This document shows, in pieces, positions 9,088 through 19,109 of a stretch of DNA of 64,000 nucleotides. Each line of letters begins with the position of its first letter. Positions within the stretch are counted from its first letter, which is position 1. The stretch spans positions 87,520,371 through 87,584,370 of the forward strand of contig CM050449.1 in the NCBI GenBank assembly GCA_027563935.2. Direction: 5' to 3'. This DNA is from Costus lasius (taxonomy: Eukaryota; Streptophyta; Magnoliopsida; Zingiberales; Costaceae). A program made the position numbers and the translations under genes. A model generated the notes under the pieces. That model was given only the letters and a program-made list of their open reading frames with translations. It did no database searches and had not been told where the DNA came from.

Positions 9088-12000
9088 ATGAACTTCAATG
9101 TGCGATCCCTACTGGAAAGGGAGAAGTTTGCTGGGCCGAACTTCTCTGACTGGTTCGGACACCTTAAGATCGTTCTTAAGGCAGAGAGGAAACTGTATGT
9201 CCTCGAGACGGCGATACCGCCTCAGCCCGCTCCGAACGCCGCAAGGGCGGTTCGGGAAGCCTATGAAAAGCACGTCAATGATAGCATTGATGTCGCTTGC
9301 CTGATGCTAGCGTCTATGACGCCACCGCTGCAGCGTCAGCATGAGGATATGTCTGCTATAGACATGATAGCAAACCTCAAGATGTTGTATGCTGCACAGG
9401 CGAGGACTGAACGCTATAATTTGACGAAGCTCTTCTTTCAGAGCAAACTGGCTGAAGGGAGCCCAGTGGGAGCTCACGTGCTCAAGATGATTGGGCACAA
9501 GGAGGCTCTAGAGAAACTGGGGCATACCATCAACCAGGAGCTTGCTGTGGATATTATTCTGCAGTCTCTCCCGCCTTCATTCGACGCGTTCATTATTAAC
9601 TTTAATATGAACAAAATCGATTGTACTCCGGCAGAGCTGCTGAATATGCTCCTCACTACTGAGGAAACTCTGAAGGGAAAGCCTTCGACCTCTGTCTTAA
9701 TGGTTCCTTTAAGGAACAAGAAGAAGGGGAAGAAGGGCAAAGCCCCCGTCAAGAGCTACAGCAAGGCTCTGAAGCAGAAGGTGAAGCGGTCCAAGGAATA
9801 CAGGTGTTTCCACTGTGGCCAGCTGGGTCACTGGAAAAAGGACTGTAAAGCGCTCCAAGGAGATAAGAGGGGAAGCTTCGCTTCTGGCTCAGGTATATTC
9901 GTGACTGAGGTCATGTTTTCTTCTTCTATATCATGGGTGTTGGACACTGCATGTGGAGTTCACATTTGTTCAAATGTACAGGAACTCAAGAGAAGAAGGC
10001 AGGTGGGACAGCATGAGGTGGACCTACGCGTTGGAAACGGGGCACGGGTTGCTGCTGTTGCTGTAGGAGACTACTTCATTTCTTTACCATCTGGAATTGT
10101 ATTGGAACTAAACAATTGTTATTTTGTTCCCAGTATTACTAAAAATATTATCTCCATTCCTGCTCTTGTCAGGAAGGGATTTTCCTTTGAATGCAATATT
10201 TCAAAGTGTATTTTGTCTTTTGATAATATTGTTTATGCAACTGGTTCAATTAGCAATGGGTTATACATGTTGGACATGGAATGTTTGATACAGCAAATTG
10301 ATATTAAGAAAGCCAAGTATGCTGATGACAGCACCTTGCTATGGCATAGTCGTTTAGGCCATATAAACGAGAAACGCATTAAGCGGTTGCATGATTATGG
10401 ACTGCTGGGATCATTCTCCTACAAGGAGATTGATACATGCAAGGCTTGTTTAATGGGTAAAATGACGAAGTCACCTTTTCCTCACAAAGGTCAAAGGGCT
10501 TCAGGTTTACTTGACCTTATACACAGTGATGTGTGTGGGCCATTTAGTAAACATGCCAGAGGTGGCTATCAGTACTTCATTACCTTTACTGATGATTTCA
10601 GTAGGTATGGGTATGTCTATCTGATGAGACATAAGAGTGAATCTTTTGACAAGTTCAAAGAGTTCAAAAATGAAGTACAGAATCAGCTAGGCCGAAATAT
10701 CAAGGCACTTCGCTCAGATCGAGGTGGTGAATACCTAAGTCACGCGTTTACTGACTATCTGAAGGAGTGTGGGATTATCTCACAGCTCACTCCGCCAGGA
10801 ACACCGCAATGGAATGGTGTGTCCGAAAGGAGAAATAGAACGTTACTTGATATGGTTCGTTCTATGATGAGTCAGGCTACTCTTCCATACTCCTTTTGGG
10901 GTTTTGCGCTGGAAACAGCTGCAAAGGTACTAAACCGAGTGCCATCCAAGGCAGTTTCAAAGACGCCATATGAGTTATGGTATGGGAAACAGCCAAGCTT
11001 GACATTTATCAGGATCTGGGGCTGCGAGGCTTATGTTAAAAGGCTCGCCTCTGGGAAACTAGAGAGCAGATCTGACAAATGTATCTTTGTCGGTTACCCT
11101 AAGGAAAGTAAGGGTTATTATTTCTACGACCCCAAAGAGAACAAGGTTTTTGTTGCTCGGACGGCCATATTTCTTGAGAAGGAGTTTCTTCTGCAAGAGG
11201 CCAGTGGGAGAGAAATAAAGCTGGATGAGAATCCAGAGGTAGGACAAAGTGCTCAAGCAGAATTGGATGAGCCTGAGCCGGTAGATCAGGTTATTGAACA
11301 ACCTGAGGCTCAGATATCACGGGAACCGCGAAGATCGGGAAGGATCCGTCGACAACCTGAGCGTTATGACGGAGTCTACATCATTGATAATGATGAACCC
11401 CTCACTTATGCGGATGCGGTCAATGGACCGGAGTCAGCGAGATGGCTTGAAGCTATGCGCGCCGAGATGGACTCCATGTCAGATAACCAAGTCTGGGATT
11501 TGGTTGATCCGCCTCCGGGAGTTATCCCTATAGGCTGTAAGTGGATCTTCAAGAAGAAGATTGACATGGATGGTAACGTGGTTACCTATAAAGGCAGGCT
11601 AGTTGCGAAAGGTTTCAAACAAATCTACGGGATAGATTATGATGAAACTTTCTCACCTGTAGCTATGTTTAAGTCTATTCGGATTCTTTTCGCGATAGCT
11701 GCATATTATGATTATGAGATCTGGCAGATGGATGTGAAAACAGCTTTCCTTAATGGAAATCTGGATGAGGATGTGTACATGACACAACCTGAGGGTTTCA
11801 CTAATCCAGCAGATCGTCATAAGATATGCAAGTTAAAGAAGTCCATTTATGGACTCAAGCAAGCATCAAGAAGCTGGAATATTCGTTTTGATGAATCAAT
11901 CAGTGAATTTGGTTTCATCAAGAACGAGGATGACCCGTGTGTATATAAGAGGTTTAGTGGGAGCGTGATTACTTTCCTAGTCCTCTACGTCGATGATATC

Positions 12001-12969
12001 TTGATCATTGGAAATGACATTCCTGAAATGCATGCTGTGAAGGCATGGCTGAGGAAATGTTTCCAAATGAAAGATCTAGGAGAAGCAGCCTATGTGTTAG
12101 GTGTGAAGATCTACAGGGATAGATCTAAGAGGCTTCTCGGGCTGTGCCAGAGTACTTACATCGATAAAGTCCTGGAAAGATTTCATTTAGAGAATTCTAA
12201 ACGAGGATATCTTCCAGTCAGACATGGTCTGAGTCTTTCGAAGAGTCAGTGTCCACAAACACAGACTGAGAAAGATGAAATGGACAATACGCCTTATGCT
12301 TCGGCTATTGGATCCATTATGTATGCGATGTTGTGTACTCGCCCAGACGTCGCTTACGGGTTAAGCGTGACCAGTCGTTTCCAAAGTAATCCAGGTGTGG
12401 CGCACTGGATTGCAGTCAAGAACATTTTAAAATATCTGCGGAGAACCAAAGATATGTTCTTGATATATGGTGGTCAGGAAGAACTCAGTATAGAGGGATA
12501 TACTGACGCTTCGTTCCAGTCAGACCAGGATGATTTCCGATCGCAATCAGGCTATGTTTTTAGCTTGAATGGAGGTGCAGTGGTGTGGAAGAGTTTCAAA
12601 CAGTCAACTGTTGCTGATTCCACAACAGAAGCCGAGTATGTTGCAGCCTCGGAAGCATCCAAGGAGGCAGTGTGGATTCGTAAGTTCGTGAGAGAACTTG
12701 GTGTCGTTCCTTCGAGTGCAGATCCTTTGGTTATCTTTTGTGATAACACTGGAGCAATCGCACAAGCAAAGGAACCACGGTCGCACCAGAAGTCCAAGCA
12801 CATACAGAGACGGTTTCATTTGATCAGGGAGATCATAGATCGTGGCGAGATCAAAATCTGCAAGGTTCATACAGATGACAATCTGGCAGACCCGCTTACC
12901 AAGCCTCTGGCGCAGCAGAAGCATGAGAAGCACTGTAATAATATGGGTTTGAGATTTCTCAACCATTAG
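9088..12969 (+). CDS. Copia gag-pol polyprotein, 1293 residues
   Basis: One uninterrupted frame from the ATG at 9088. Gag occupies about residues 1-270 and ends in a CCHC knuckle (CFHCGQLGHWKKDC, near 245-258). Protease follows near 290 (WVLDTACGVHIC), where the usual D-T/S-G reads D-T-A. Integrase has the HHCC region (HSRLGH...CKACLMGK) and the D-D-E core (HSDVCGP, RSDRGGEY, VSERRN). RT starts near 800 and carries LVAKGFKQ, QMDVKTAFLNG and the catalytic LYVDDILII. The C-terminal RNase H shows YTDASFQSD and STTEAEYVAASEA. The polyprotein is cut by its protease; RT and RNase H copy the RNA in virus-like particles and integrase inserts the cDNA. The length is normal for the group and I see no stop or frameshift. 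Just before the ATG, TGCATTGTTGTAG looks like a splice acceptor, so a spliced leader is possible. Confidence 0.95.
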   Translation: MNFNVRSLLEREKFAGPNFSDWFGHLKIVLKAERKLYVLETAIPPQPAPNAARAVREAYEKHVNDSIDVACLMLASMTPPLQRQHEDMSAIDMIANLKMLYAAQARTERYNLTKLFFQSKLAEGSPVGAHVLKMIGHKEALEKLGHTINQELAVDIILQSLPPSFDAFIINFNMNKIDCTPAELLNMLLTTEETLKGKPSTSVLMVPLRNKKKGKKGKAPVKSYSKALKQKVKRSKEYRCFHCGQLGHWKKDCKALQGDKRGSFASGSGIFVTEVMFSSSISWVLDTACGVHICSNVQELKRRRQVGQHEVDLRVGNGARVAAVAVGDYFISLPSGIVLELNNCYFVPSITKNIISIPALVRKGFSFECNISKCILSFDNIVYATGSISNGLYMLDMECLIQQIDIKKAKYADDSTLLWHSRLGHINEKRIKRLHDYGLLGSFSYKEIDTCKACLMGKMTKSPFPHKGQRASGLLDLIHSDVCGPFSKHARGGYQYFITFTDDFSRYGYVYLMRHKSESFDKFKEFKNEVQNQLGRNIKALRSDRGGEYLSHAFTDYLKECGIISQLTPPGTPQWNGVSERRNRTLLDMVRSMMSQATLPYSFWGFALETAAKVLNRVPSKAVSKTPYELWYGKQPSLTFIRIWGCEAYVKRLASGKLESRSDKCIFVGYPKESKGYYFYDPKENKVFVARTAIFLEKEFLLQEASGREIKLDENPEVGQSAQAELDEPEPVDQVIEQPEAQISREPRRSGRIRRQPERYDGVYIIDNDEPLTYADAVNGPESARWLEAMRAEMDSMSDNQVWDLVDPPPGVIPIGCKWIFKKKIDMDGNVVTYKGRLVAKGFKQIYGIDYDETFSPVAMFKSIRILFAIAAYYDYEIWQMDVKTAFLNGNLDEDVYMTQPEGFTNPADRHKICKLKKSIYGLKQASRSWNIRFDESISEFGFIKNEDDPCVYKRFSGSVITFLVLYVDDILIIGNDIPEMHAVKAWLRKCFQMKDLGEAAYVLGVKIYRDRSKRLLGLCQSTYIDKVLERFHLENSKRGYLPVRHGLSLSKSQCPQTQTEKDEMDNTPYASAIGSIMYAMLCTRPDVAYGLSVTSRFQSNPGVAHWIAVKNILKYLRRTKDMFLIYGGQEELSIEGYTDASFQSDQDDFRSQSGYVFSLNGGAVVWKSFKQSTVADSTTEAEYVAASEASKEAVWIRKFVRELGVVPSSADPLVIFCDNTGAIAQAKEPRSHQKSKHIQRRFHLIREIIDRGEIKICKVHTDDNLADPLTKPLAQQKHEKHCNNMGLRFLNH

Positions 12970-12973
12970 ATTA

Positions 12974-12989
12974 AGTGCAAGTGGGAGAT
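12974..12989 (+). other. Polypurine tract of the intact copia
   Basis: AAGTGCAAGTGGGAGA(T) directly precedes the 3' LTR and would prime plus-strand DNA. The same sequence precedes the LTRs at 30207 and, inverted, at 62884 and 37478. Confidence 0.85.
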
Positions 12990-14675
12990 TGTTGGGGTAT
13001 GCCCTTAAGGCTAATGTTTGAGGCCTGTGGGAATGTATCTGTATCATGTAATAAACTGTTATGTTTATAAAGGCATGGTTATTATTCAGTTGTTTACATT
13101 GTCTGCTGCAATATATGTTCTTCTGAATAATGTCTCAAAGCTGTTCAGCTGGGCTGACATGCTATATGTCCTTAGTCGATATATCTTGGTGAACATGAGA
13201 CAGCCTTGATATGGTTAAGACTAATATGTGTTCTAATCTTATAGGATGCTTCGAGCATGGAATAAGATGTAGACTCATGGGTACATTGGATGTACTGGAC
13301 AGACCCTACTAGGATGTTCAATTGTTTGTCACAATGTGAATATTCCTTGAATATGACAAGTGGCACATTTCCTCTGACTTGAGATCACTTGTGTTTTCTA
13401 AATGATGATTGTCATTGTTTTGAGATAGTTCAATATCATTTGAAACATAATGATTATAGATTATCTTGGATGGTGAACTTGAATCAGGTTAGGGCACTAG
13501 TGATAGACATAGGATTGCCGTCTCCTTGTTTAAGGAGTGTGATGTTCTAAAAGGGGCCCCCCTGGATGAGATGATTGAGAAAAGAGTATGGCCATACCCA
13601 GGTGACAGTGTTCATCTGATCTAATCATGCTCATCATATTGGAGCTACAAGCTTGACACGCTTGTCCAATAAGAACATCCAGTGGCAAAGGAAATATGTA
13701 TGCTTTGTGATTTGATTCACACTTGTGCTATGGTTTGGGTGTAGTCTTGGAAGACTCTTTCCTTTATATCGGGAGACAGTGATGTGTTGCTAGATACCCC
13801 TCACTGATCGTGATGACGTCAGTTATCGTTACCGACATTTAAAGGAAACCCTTAGGGTCGCACAATTTGATGATATGGCTTACTTAAGTCAGATCGTGTG
13901 GACTGAATTGTTTGGGTTCAGTTTAATGGGATTTAATCTCTGATTGTGAGTGAGATCTAGTCTGATCATGTTTGATTGATTAGGGCTTGAGATCGGTAAG
14001 CTTCGATCGAGAGAATGGTTGCTAGATCGGACAGATCAGAAGCACCAAGAGATCGACGGTTAGATCGGGAACCTTAGGGTTTATTTAAGATCTAGACTAG
14101 ATCATTGGCTTGATTGGTTCTTAAACCGAACCAATGTGAACCGGCTCATGAAATGAGCGCATGGTTCAAGGCTTGGCGAATTGTTCACTTGACGTGAACA
14201 TTGAAGCGAGAGTGGTGACTATTTTTAGTAACCATGATCTCCACTTGGAGACCACTCTCACGTTCGAATAGGGCTTTCTATTCTCGCCTATCCATCTCTT
14301 CCTCTCTAGTCTCTTGTGGTGTGCGGCGACGCTTGGAGTTTAGAGGAGGATTCGGCCAAGAGAGATCAAGGTCTTCATCCCTCACAATTCGATCAAAGAC
14401 ACTTTGGACCCTTGCTAGCACAAGGAGCGACAAAGAGTTTGCCATCATCCTCTTGTGTGCGATTCCCTTTGGAGAAGAGGCAATCGACTCTTTGCTTCCA
14501 AGGCAACATCTAGGCTATTGCGATGGTATGAATGTTTTTCATTAATCTTTACTAGCCCCTTTTCGAGTTGATCATTTAACATGAGAGTTGATCCTATAAC
14601 CCTAGCTTCCGCAAGATGAATATAGTATGCGCTAATCACTTTAGGGTTTTGCTCCCCCTTGAAGGGGACTCTTCA
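12990..14675 (+). repeat. 3' LTR of the intact copia
   Basis: It is 1686 bp, the same length as the 5' LTR and almost identical to it. It ends ...CTCTTCA and is followed by the second GGAGG target copy (14676-14680). Confidence 0.95.
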
Positions 14676-14680
14676 GGAGG

Positions 14681-15069
14681 ATGTCCCTTTAGCTGTTTGG
14701 GTGGACAGCATCACTAGTCACGCTCGTCATTCGGCTAAATCACGCAGCTCATCCATAGCTACTCTCTCTGCCATTGGAGATGGTGAATTACCTGATTCAG
14801 ATCCGATCGCCTTGCCGCCAGCGCCACTTTCTGATTCTGTGGTGCAGGAGGATATGGACCGGCAGGCTGAGAAGCAACTTCGCTTTCAGCGTGATAAACT
14901 TGTGGCTGAATCTACCGAATCCTTTGGTAATATATTTGGCGGCAGAATGGAAGACCTGTATGTGGATCTGGATACTGCTTCTACCTCCAAACCAAAGAGT
15001 CGGCCCCTTGGCCCTAAATCTGTGAAACACAAACGGGGTGCCGGGGGTGTGCTCACCCTTCCGGGTTGA
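14681..15069 (+). pseudogene. LINE ORF1, 3' part
   Basis: This continues ORF1 in the same phase after the copia insertion and ends in TGA at 15067-15069. The segment is acidic to mixed, with no named domain (it contains MDRQAEKQLRFQRDKLV, possibly helical) and ends in a basic stretch (KSVKHKRG). It lies 38 bases before the likely ORF2 start. The ORF2 frame itself is open from further upstream and overlaps ORF1. Confidence 0.75.
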
Positions 15070-15106
15070 CCACCTTTGCTTGCTCTGCTGTTCCCCTTTC
15101 AATTTT

Positions 15107-18100
15107 ATGGCTTTAATGAAACTAATATCTTGGAACTGCCGGGGGGCTGGTAGGAAAGAGGTTCTAGACCTGATCTTCTTATGGAGGAAAACTTATAATT
15201 TCTCCATTTTGGCTCTTCAAGAAACTCATCTTGACTTAGATGCTGCGGCTTCTCTCACTTACAAGCTTGGTCAGCACTGGAAGCATGTCGCTTACCCTGC
15301 TCATGGAGCTTCCGGCGGCCTTTTGATCACTTGGAATTCTCATCTTCTTGATCTGACGGTGACGGCTATCACGGCTCAATTCATTACCATGGTGGTCGAT
15401 GCTCCGCAGTTTGATCCTTGGATTCTCTCAAGTTTTTATGCTAGTCACATTGGTGCTGTCCGCAACCGTATGTGGGCTGATTTTGCTGACTCTCCCGACT
15501 TCGCCTTCCCCTGGCTTGCTTGCGGCGACTTTAACAGTATATTGAACCAGCGGGAAAAGAAGGGCGGTACTCCCTTTACCCCTACTTACTCGGTCACTGC
15601 TTTTAACTCTTTTTTACAGAAGAAAGGCCTCATTGATCTTGGTTACTCGGGTTCCCCGTTTACCTGGACTAATAACCAATCTGGTCGTCATCGTGTCCTC
15701 TCCCGCTTGGACAGGGCGGTTGCTAACAGCTGTTGGATCCGTCTCTTTAGTCGCACTGCTGTTCACCATCTTCCTCGCACCATCTCCGACCACAATCCTT
15801 TATTGTTTGATATCCCCTCCCACCGGAATCATTGCCGCCCTCCTTTTCGCTACAGAGCTGCCTGGAATTCCCTTCCTGAGGCAACTGCTATCATCAAGAA
15901 CTGCTGGATGGTTTGCCCCGATTCGGATCCTTCCTTGAACATCCGCCTCGCTTCTATCCGTCGTCAACTCAGAGAATGGAATAAAAATTATTACAGCAAG
16001 CCTGAAGTGCAATTACACCACACTATGGCAGACATCAAGCATTTGCAGATGGCGGAAGCTTCGAGAGAGCTCTCTCCGGCTGAATACACGCTTCTTCACT
16101 CTCAAATTAACCGTGCCAAAGCTCTTGGTCGCTACATCAACCTCAAATGGTTTACTTTGGGAAAAAGCCGCTGGCTTCGGCTGGGCGATGCCAATAATAA
16201 ATACTTTCATAACCGAGTCACCGCTAGACAACGCTCCAATTTTATTGCTGAGATCTACCTTCCTAATGGGTCTCTCTGCACGGATGGCACTCGCATCAAG
16301 AGGGAGTTTCAACACTTTTACCGCTCCCTCTGGCATGCTCCTACGGTAGACTTCCGTCTCCTCTCAGATTGGACTAGGCGGCTGGCTGCTTGTAGCAAGA
16401 AACTTTCTGATGAGGATGCGAGGGTTCTATCTGCTCCGTTTGAGGCTGCGGAATTCCTCATAGTGGTTAACTCCCTTAGGGCTGGATCTAGTCCCGGCCC
16501 GGATGGTTTCACCCCGGAATTTTTTCAAAAACACTGGGCCATCATTGGTGCTGATTTCATGAAAATGGTGGACCACTTTCAACATCGTTGCAGCTTACCG
16601 CTCTCCTGGACTAGGACGCAGCTCATTTTCATTCCTAAACTTACGGTTGCTCGTCGGGTAATTGATTACAGACCGCTGGCTTTATGCAATGTTACTTACA
16701 AAATTCTTGCAAAAGTCTTAGCCAATCGTCTCAAGATCCACCTTCATGATCTCATTTCTCCTGAACAATCAGCTTACATCCAGGGCAGAGGAATCCATGA
16801 TAACATTGCTATCGTGCAGGAACTTGTTCATAGTTCCTTCCATTCCAGGGCTTCTAACCCGCTTGTTTTGATCAAAATGGATCTACGGAAAGCTTTTGAT
16901 ACTGTCCGACACGAAGCCATCTCTCTCGCGATGCGCTGCTTGAATTTACCACCTTCTTATTGTGCTTGGATTGAAGCCTGCATTACTTCTCCTTCCTTTA
17001 CTTGCTGCATTAATGGCACCAATTCTGGAGTTTTTTCTGGCTCTCGTGGGATTCGCCAAGGTGACCCCCTATCACCTTATCTTTATGTTATGGTTGCTAA
17101 CCTCCTTAGTCTTCTCCTCCAGGACGCAGTGAACCACAAACGTATCACTCCTTTCAACTTCCGTGGGCGATGCTCTGTATCTCATCTCATGTATGCGGAT
17201 GATATCATCATAAGTATCCGTGCCAATCAGCATTCCTGCTCTGCTCTTCGTCGTGTTCTCTCGGTTTATGGTGACTTAACTGGACAATATGCTAATCCTG
17301 ACAAAAGTTGTATTTATTTTCCTAAACATTGCCTGGCGAGTGTTAAACGCAGGGTCCTTCAGGATCTGGGATTTACTCAGGGACGATATCCTTTCAAATA
17401 CCTGGGAGTTCAGATTGGCCCTTACTCTACTTCTTCTCAGAATTACTCCCATTGCTTATCCAAATTTCAGCATCGCCTCCAGCATTGGCAGCTTCGTCAC
17501 TTATCTTTCGCTGGCCGGGTCACCCTAATCAAAAGTGTTCTTTCGGCCATCCCAGTCCATAACATGATCTCCAATGGCCTTAGTGAGACACATCTCAACA
17601 ACCTTAATGCTCATATACGGCGTTTCCTCTGGGCGAAGCAAGATGGTACGCGTGGTCTTCATTTAATTAACTGGCAGACTATTACTCGTCCTCGATCTTT
17701 GGGGGGACTATTCATCCGCGATCTTGTCTATACGAAGCGTGCCATTAATTGCCAGCGACTATTGGCTTTTCTCAACCAGGAGGACACCCTCTGGGTTCGG
17801 GTGTACAGAGCGAAATATGGGGGCCTAATTGACCCGGGCCTTCATGCTCCTCGCCGTGCCAGTACTCACTGGAAAAGGATATGTGCTGACCTCCCTTTTC
17901 TTCTTCCACATTGTACGACTGTTCAACACGACACGGCTACTGCTTCGTCTACTACCGCTGCTTCTTGGCTCTGGACGACCGGTTCGAACGGCCTCCCTCT
18001 TCTAAAGGCCATTTACTCCACCCTTATTCATACTAATTTGGAGTCTCATCCTGTTGGGCCCCGAATTGACTGGAAGACCATTTGGCAGATTCCTTCTTCT

Positions 18101-19051
18101 AACAACATCAAATGCTTTGGCTGGAAACTTTTGCATGGTCGTCTTCCCACTCTGGACAGGCTGCACAAACTGGATAGCACCTTGAACACGACTTGCCTGC
18201 TTTGCCACCACGCTGAGGAATCGGTCCATCACTTGTTTCATACTTGTGCCTTCATGCGGTCGGTTTGGACTTATCATACGGCCAGGCTGCACTCACATAC
18301 TCTTCGGTTAGACTTATGGCACAAACGAAAGTGGTGCTTCAAGGCGGCCGACCACTCCTTCAGTTCTCAAGCACTTACGCTGATGACCTTCTGGATGGTT
18401 TGGAAGGCCCGCAATGCTCTTCTCTATACGGGCGTGCTGCCTTCTGCTGACCGCACTAGTCGTTTGGCCATTACCAACTTCCTTGACGTTATGGACAGCT
18501 CTCCTGAGGTGACTTTCAATACAACCCTGGAGGCTGCTACTGGCACCTTTCCTCAGCTCCGATGGTGCAAACCGCCACAAAACGCGCTGAAGATCAACAC
18601 GGATGGCTCTTGGATAAGCGCTTCGGCTATGGCAGGAGGCGGATATGTTGTGTGAGATTCTCAGGGGAACGCTACCATGGCGGTGGCCATTCATTTCTCA
18701 AGTCCGTCGGTCATCTATTCGGAACTTATAGCAATTCGTTCCGCCCTTTACTTTGCTTACAACTTACCTTCCACATACCGGGAGATCCTCATTGAGTCTG
18801 ATAGCCGAGAAGCGGTTCACTACCTTACTAACCCGAGTGCTTATCCTCCCTTTGCTCTTCGCAACCTTCTTGCTGAGATCAATTTCATGAAGACCTCTGG
18901 TAACTTTACTATTCAACACATTCACAGATCTGGCAACAATGTGGCCAATTGGCTTGCCCAATTTGCGCGGCGCAATAGGAGATCTGATATTTGGACGGAG
19001 AATTGGCCAGGAGAATTGGCCAATCTTCTGTATGTGGATTCTGCTTTCTAA
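15107..19051 (+). pseudogene. LINE ORF2: endonuclease, RT, zf-RVT, RNase H; one in-frame stop
   Basis: The ATG at 15107 (MALMKLISWNCRG) begins an APE-type endonuclease (LALQETHLD, CGDFNSIL, ISDHNPLLFD). The reverse transcriptase follows: YRPLALCNVTYKI, KMDLRKAFDTV, GIRQGDPLSPYL and the catalytic MYADDIIIS. Then comes a zf-RVT domain with a Cys/His cluster (CLLCHHAEESVHHLFHTC) and an RNase H domain starting INTDGSW. A TGA at 18653-18655 cuts the frame inside RNase H. The same frame then stays open to TAA at 19049-19051, with RNase H features (ESDSREAVHYL, HRSGNNVANWLA). One base change in an otherwise open 1315-codon frame suggests recent inactivation. ORF2 products nick target DNA and reverse-transcribe LINE RNA there. 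Confidence 0.9.
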
Positions 19052-19070
19052 GTGATTGCACTTATTTCAT

Positions 19071-19109
19071 AAAAAAAAAAAAATAAAAATAAAAAGAGGG
19101 ATAGAGGGA
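19071..19109 (+). other. LINE A-tail and right target-site copy
   Basis: A run of A with interspersed T (19071-19095) follows ORF2 by about 20 bases. AGGGATAGAGGGA at 19097-19109 then repeats 4176-4188. Confidence 0.8.

Larger units (their letters stand above)
5572..14675 (+). mobile_element. Full-length Ty1/copia element, apparently intact
   Basis: Two 1686-bp LTRs (TGTTGG...CTTCA), a primer-binding site, a 1.8-kb leader, one uninterrupted gag-pol frame, a polypurine tract, and 5-bp duplications GGAGG at 5567-5571 and 14676-14680. By eye the LTRs differ at only about three places: 5735/13153 T/C, one base in the G/C run near 6140, and T/C in CTCTTTC(T/C)TTTATATC. That is about 0.2%, so the insertion is recent. 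The order gag-protease-integrase-RT-RNase H is that of Ty1/copia. LTR length, the TGTTGG..TATGCCC start and protein signatures suggest the Tork/Angela group; that lineage call is inference. Confidence 0.95.
4189..19096 (+). mobile_element. L1-type plant LINE, split by a copia insertion
   Basis: The unit carries ORF1 (4245 onward), ORF2 (15107 onward) and a 3' A-rich tail (19071-19095). Direct repeats AGGGATAGAGGGA at 4176-4188 and 19097-19109 fit a LINE target duplication. The 5' UTR before ORF1 is then only about 55 bp, so the copy may be slightly 5'-truncated or simply have a short leader. Without the 9.1-kb copia (5572-14675) and one GGAGG copy the element is about 5.8 kb. Both ORFs are open apart from the insertion and one TGA near the end of ORF2, which points to a fairly recent LINE copy. 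Confidence 0.85.
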
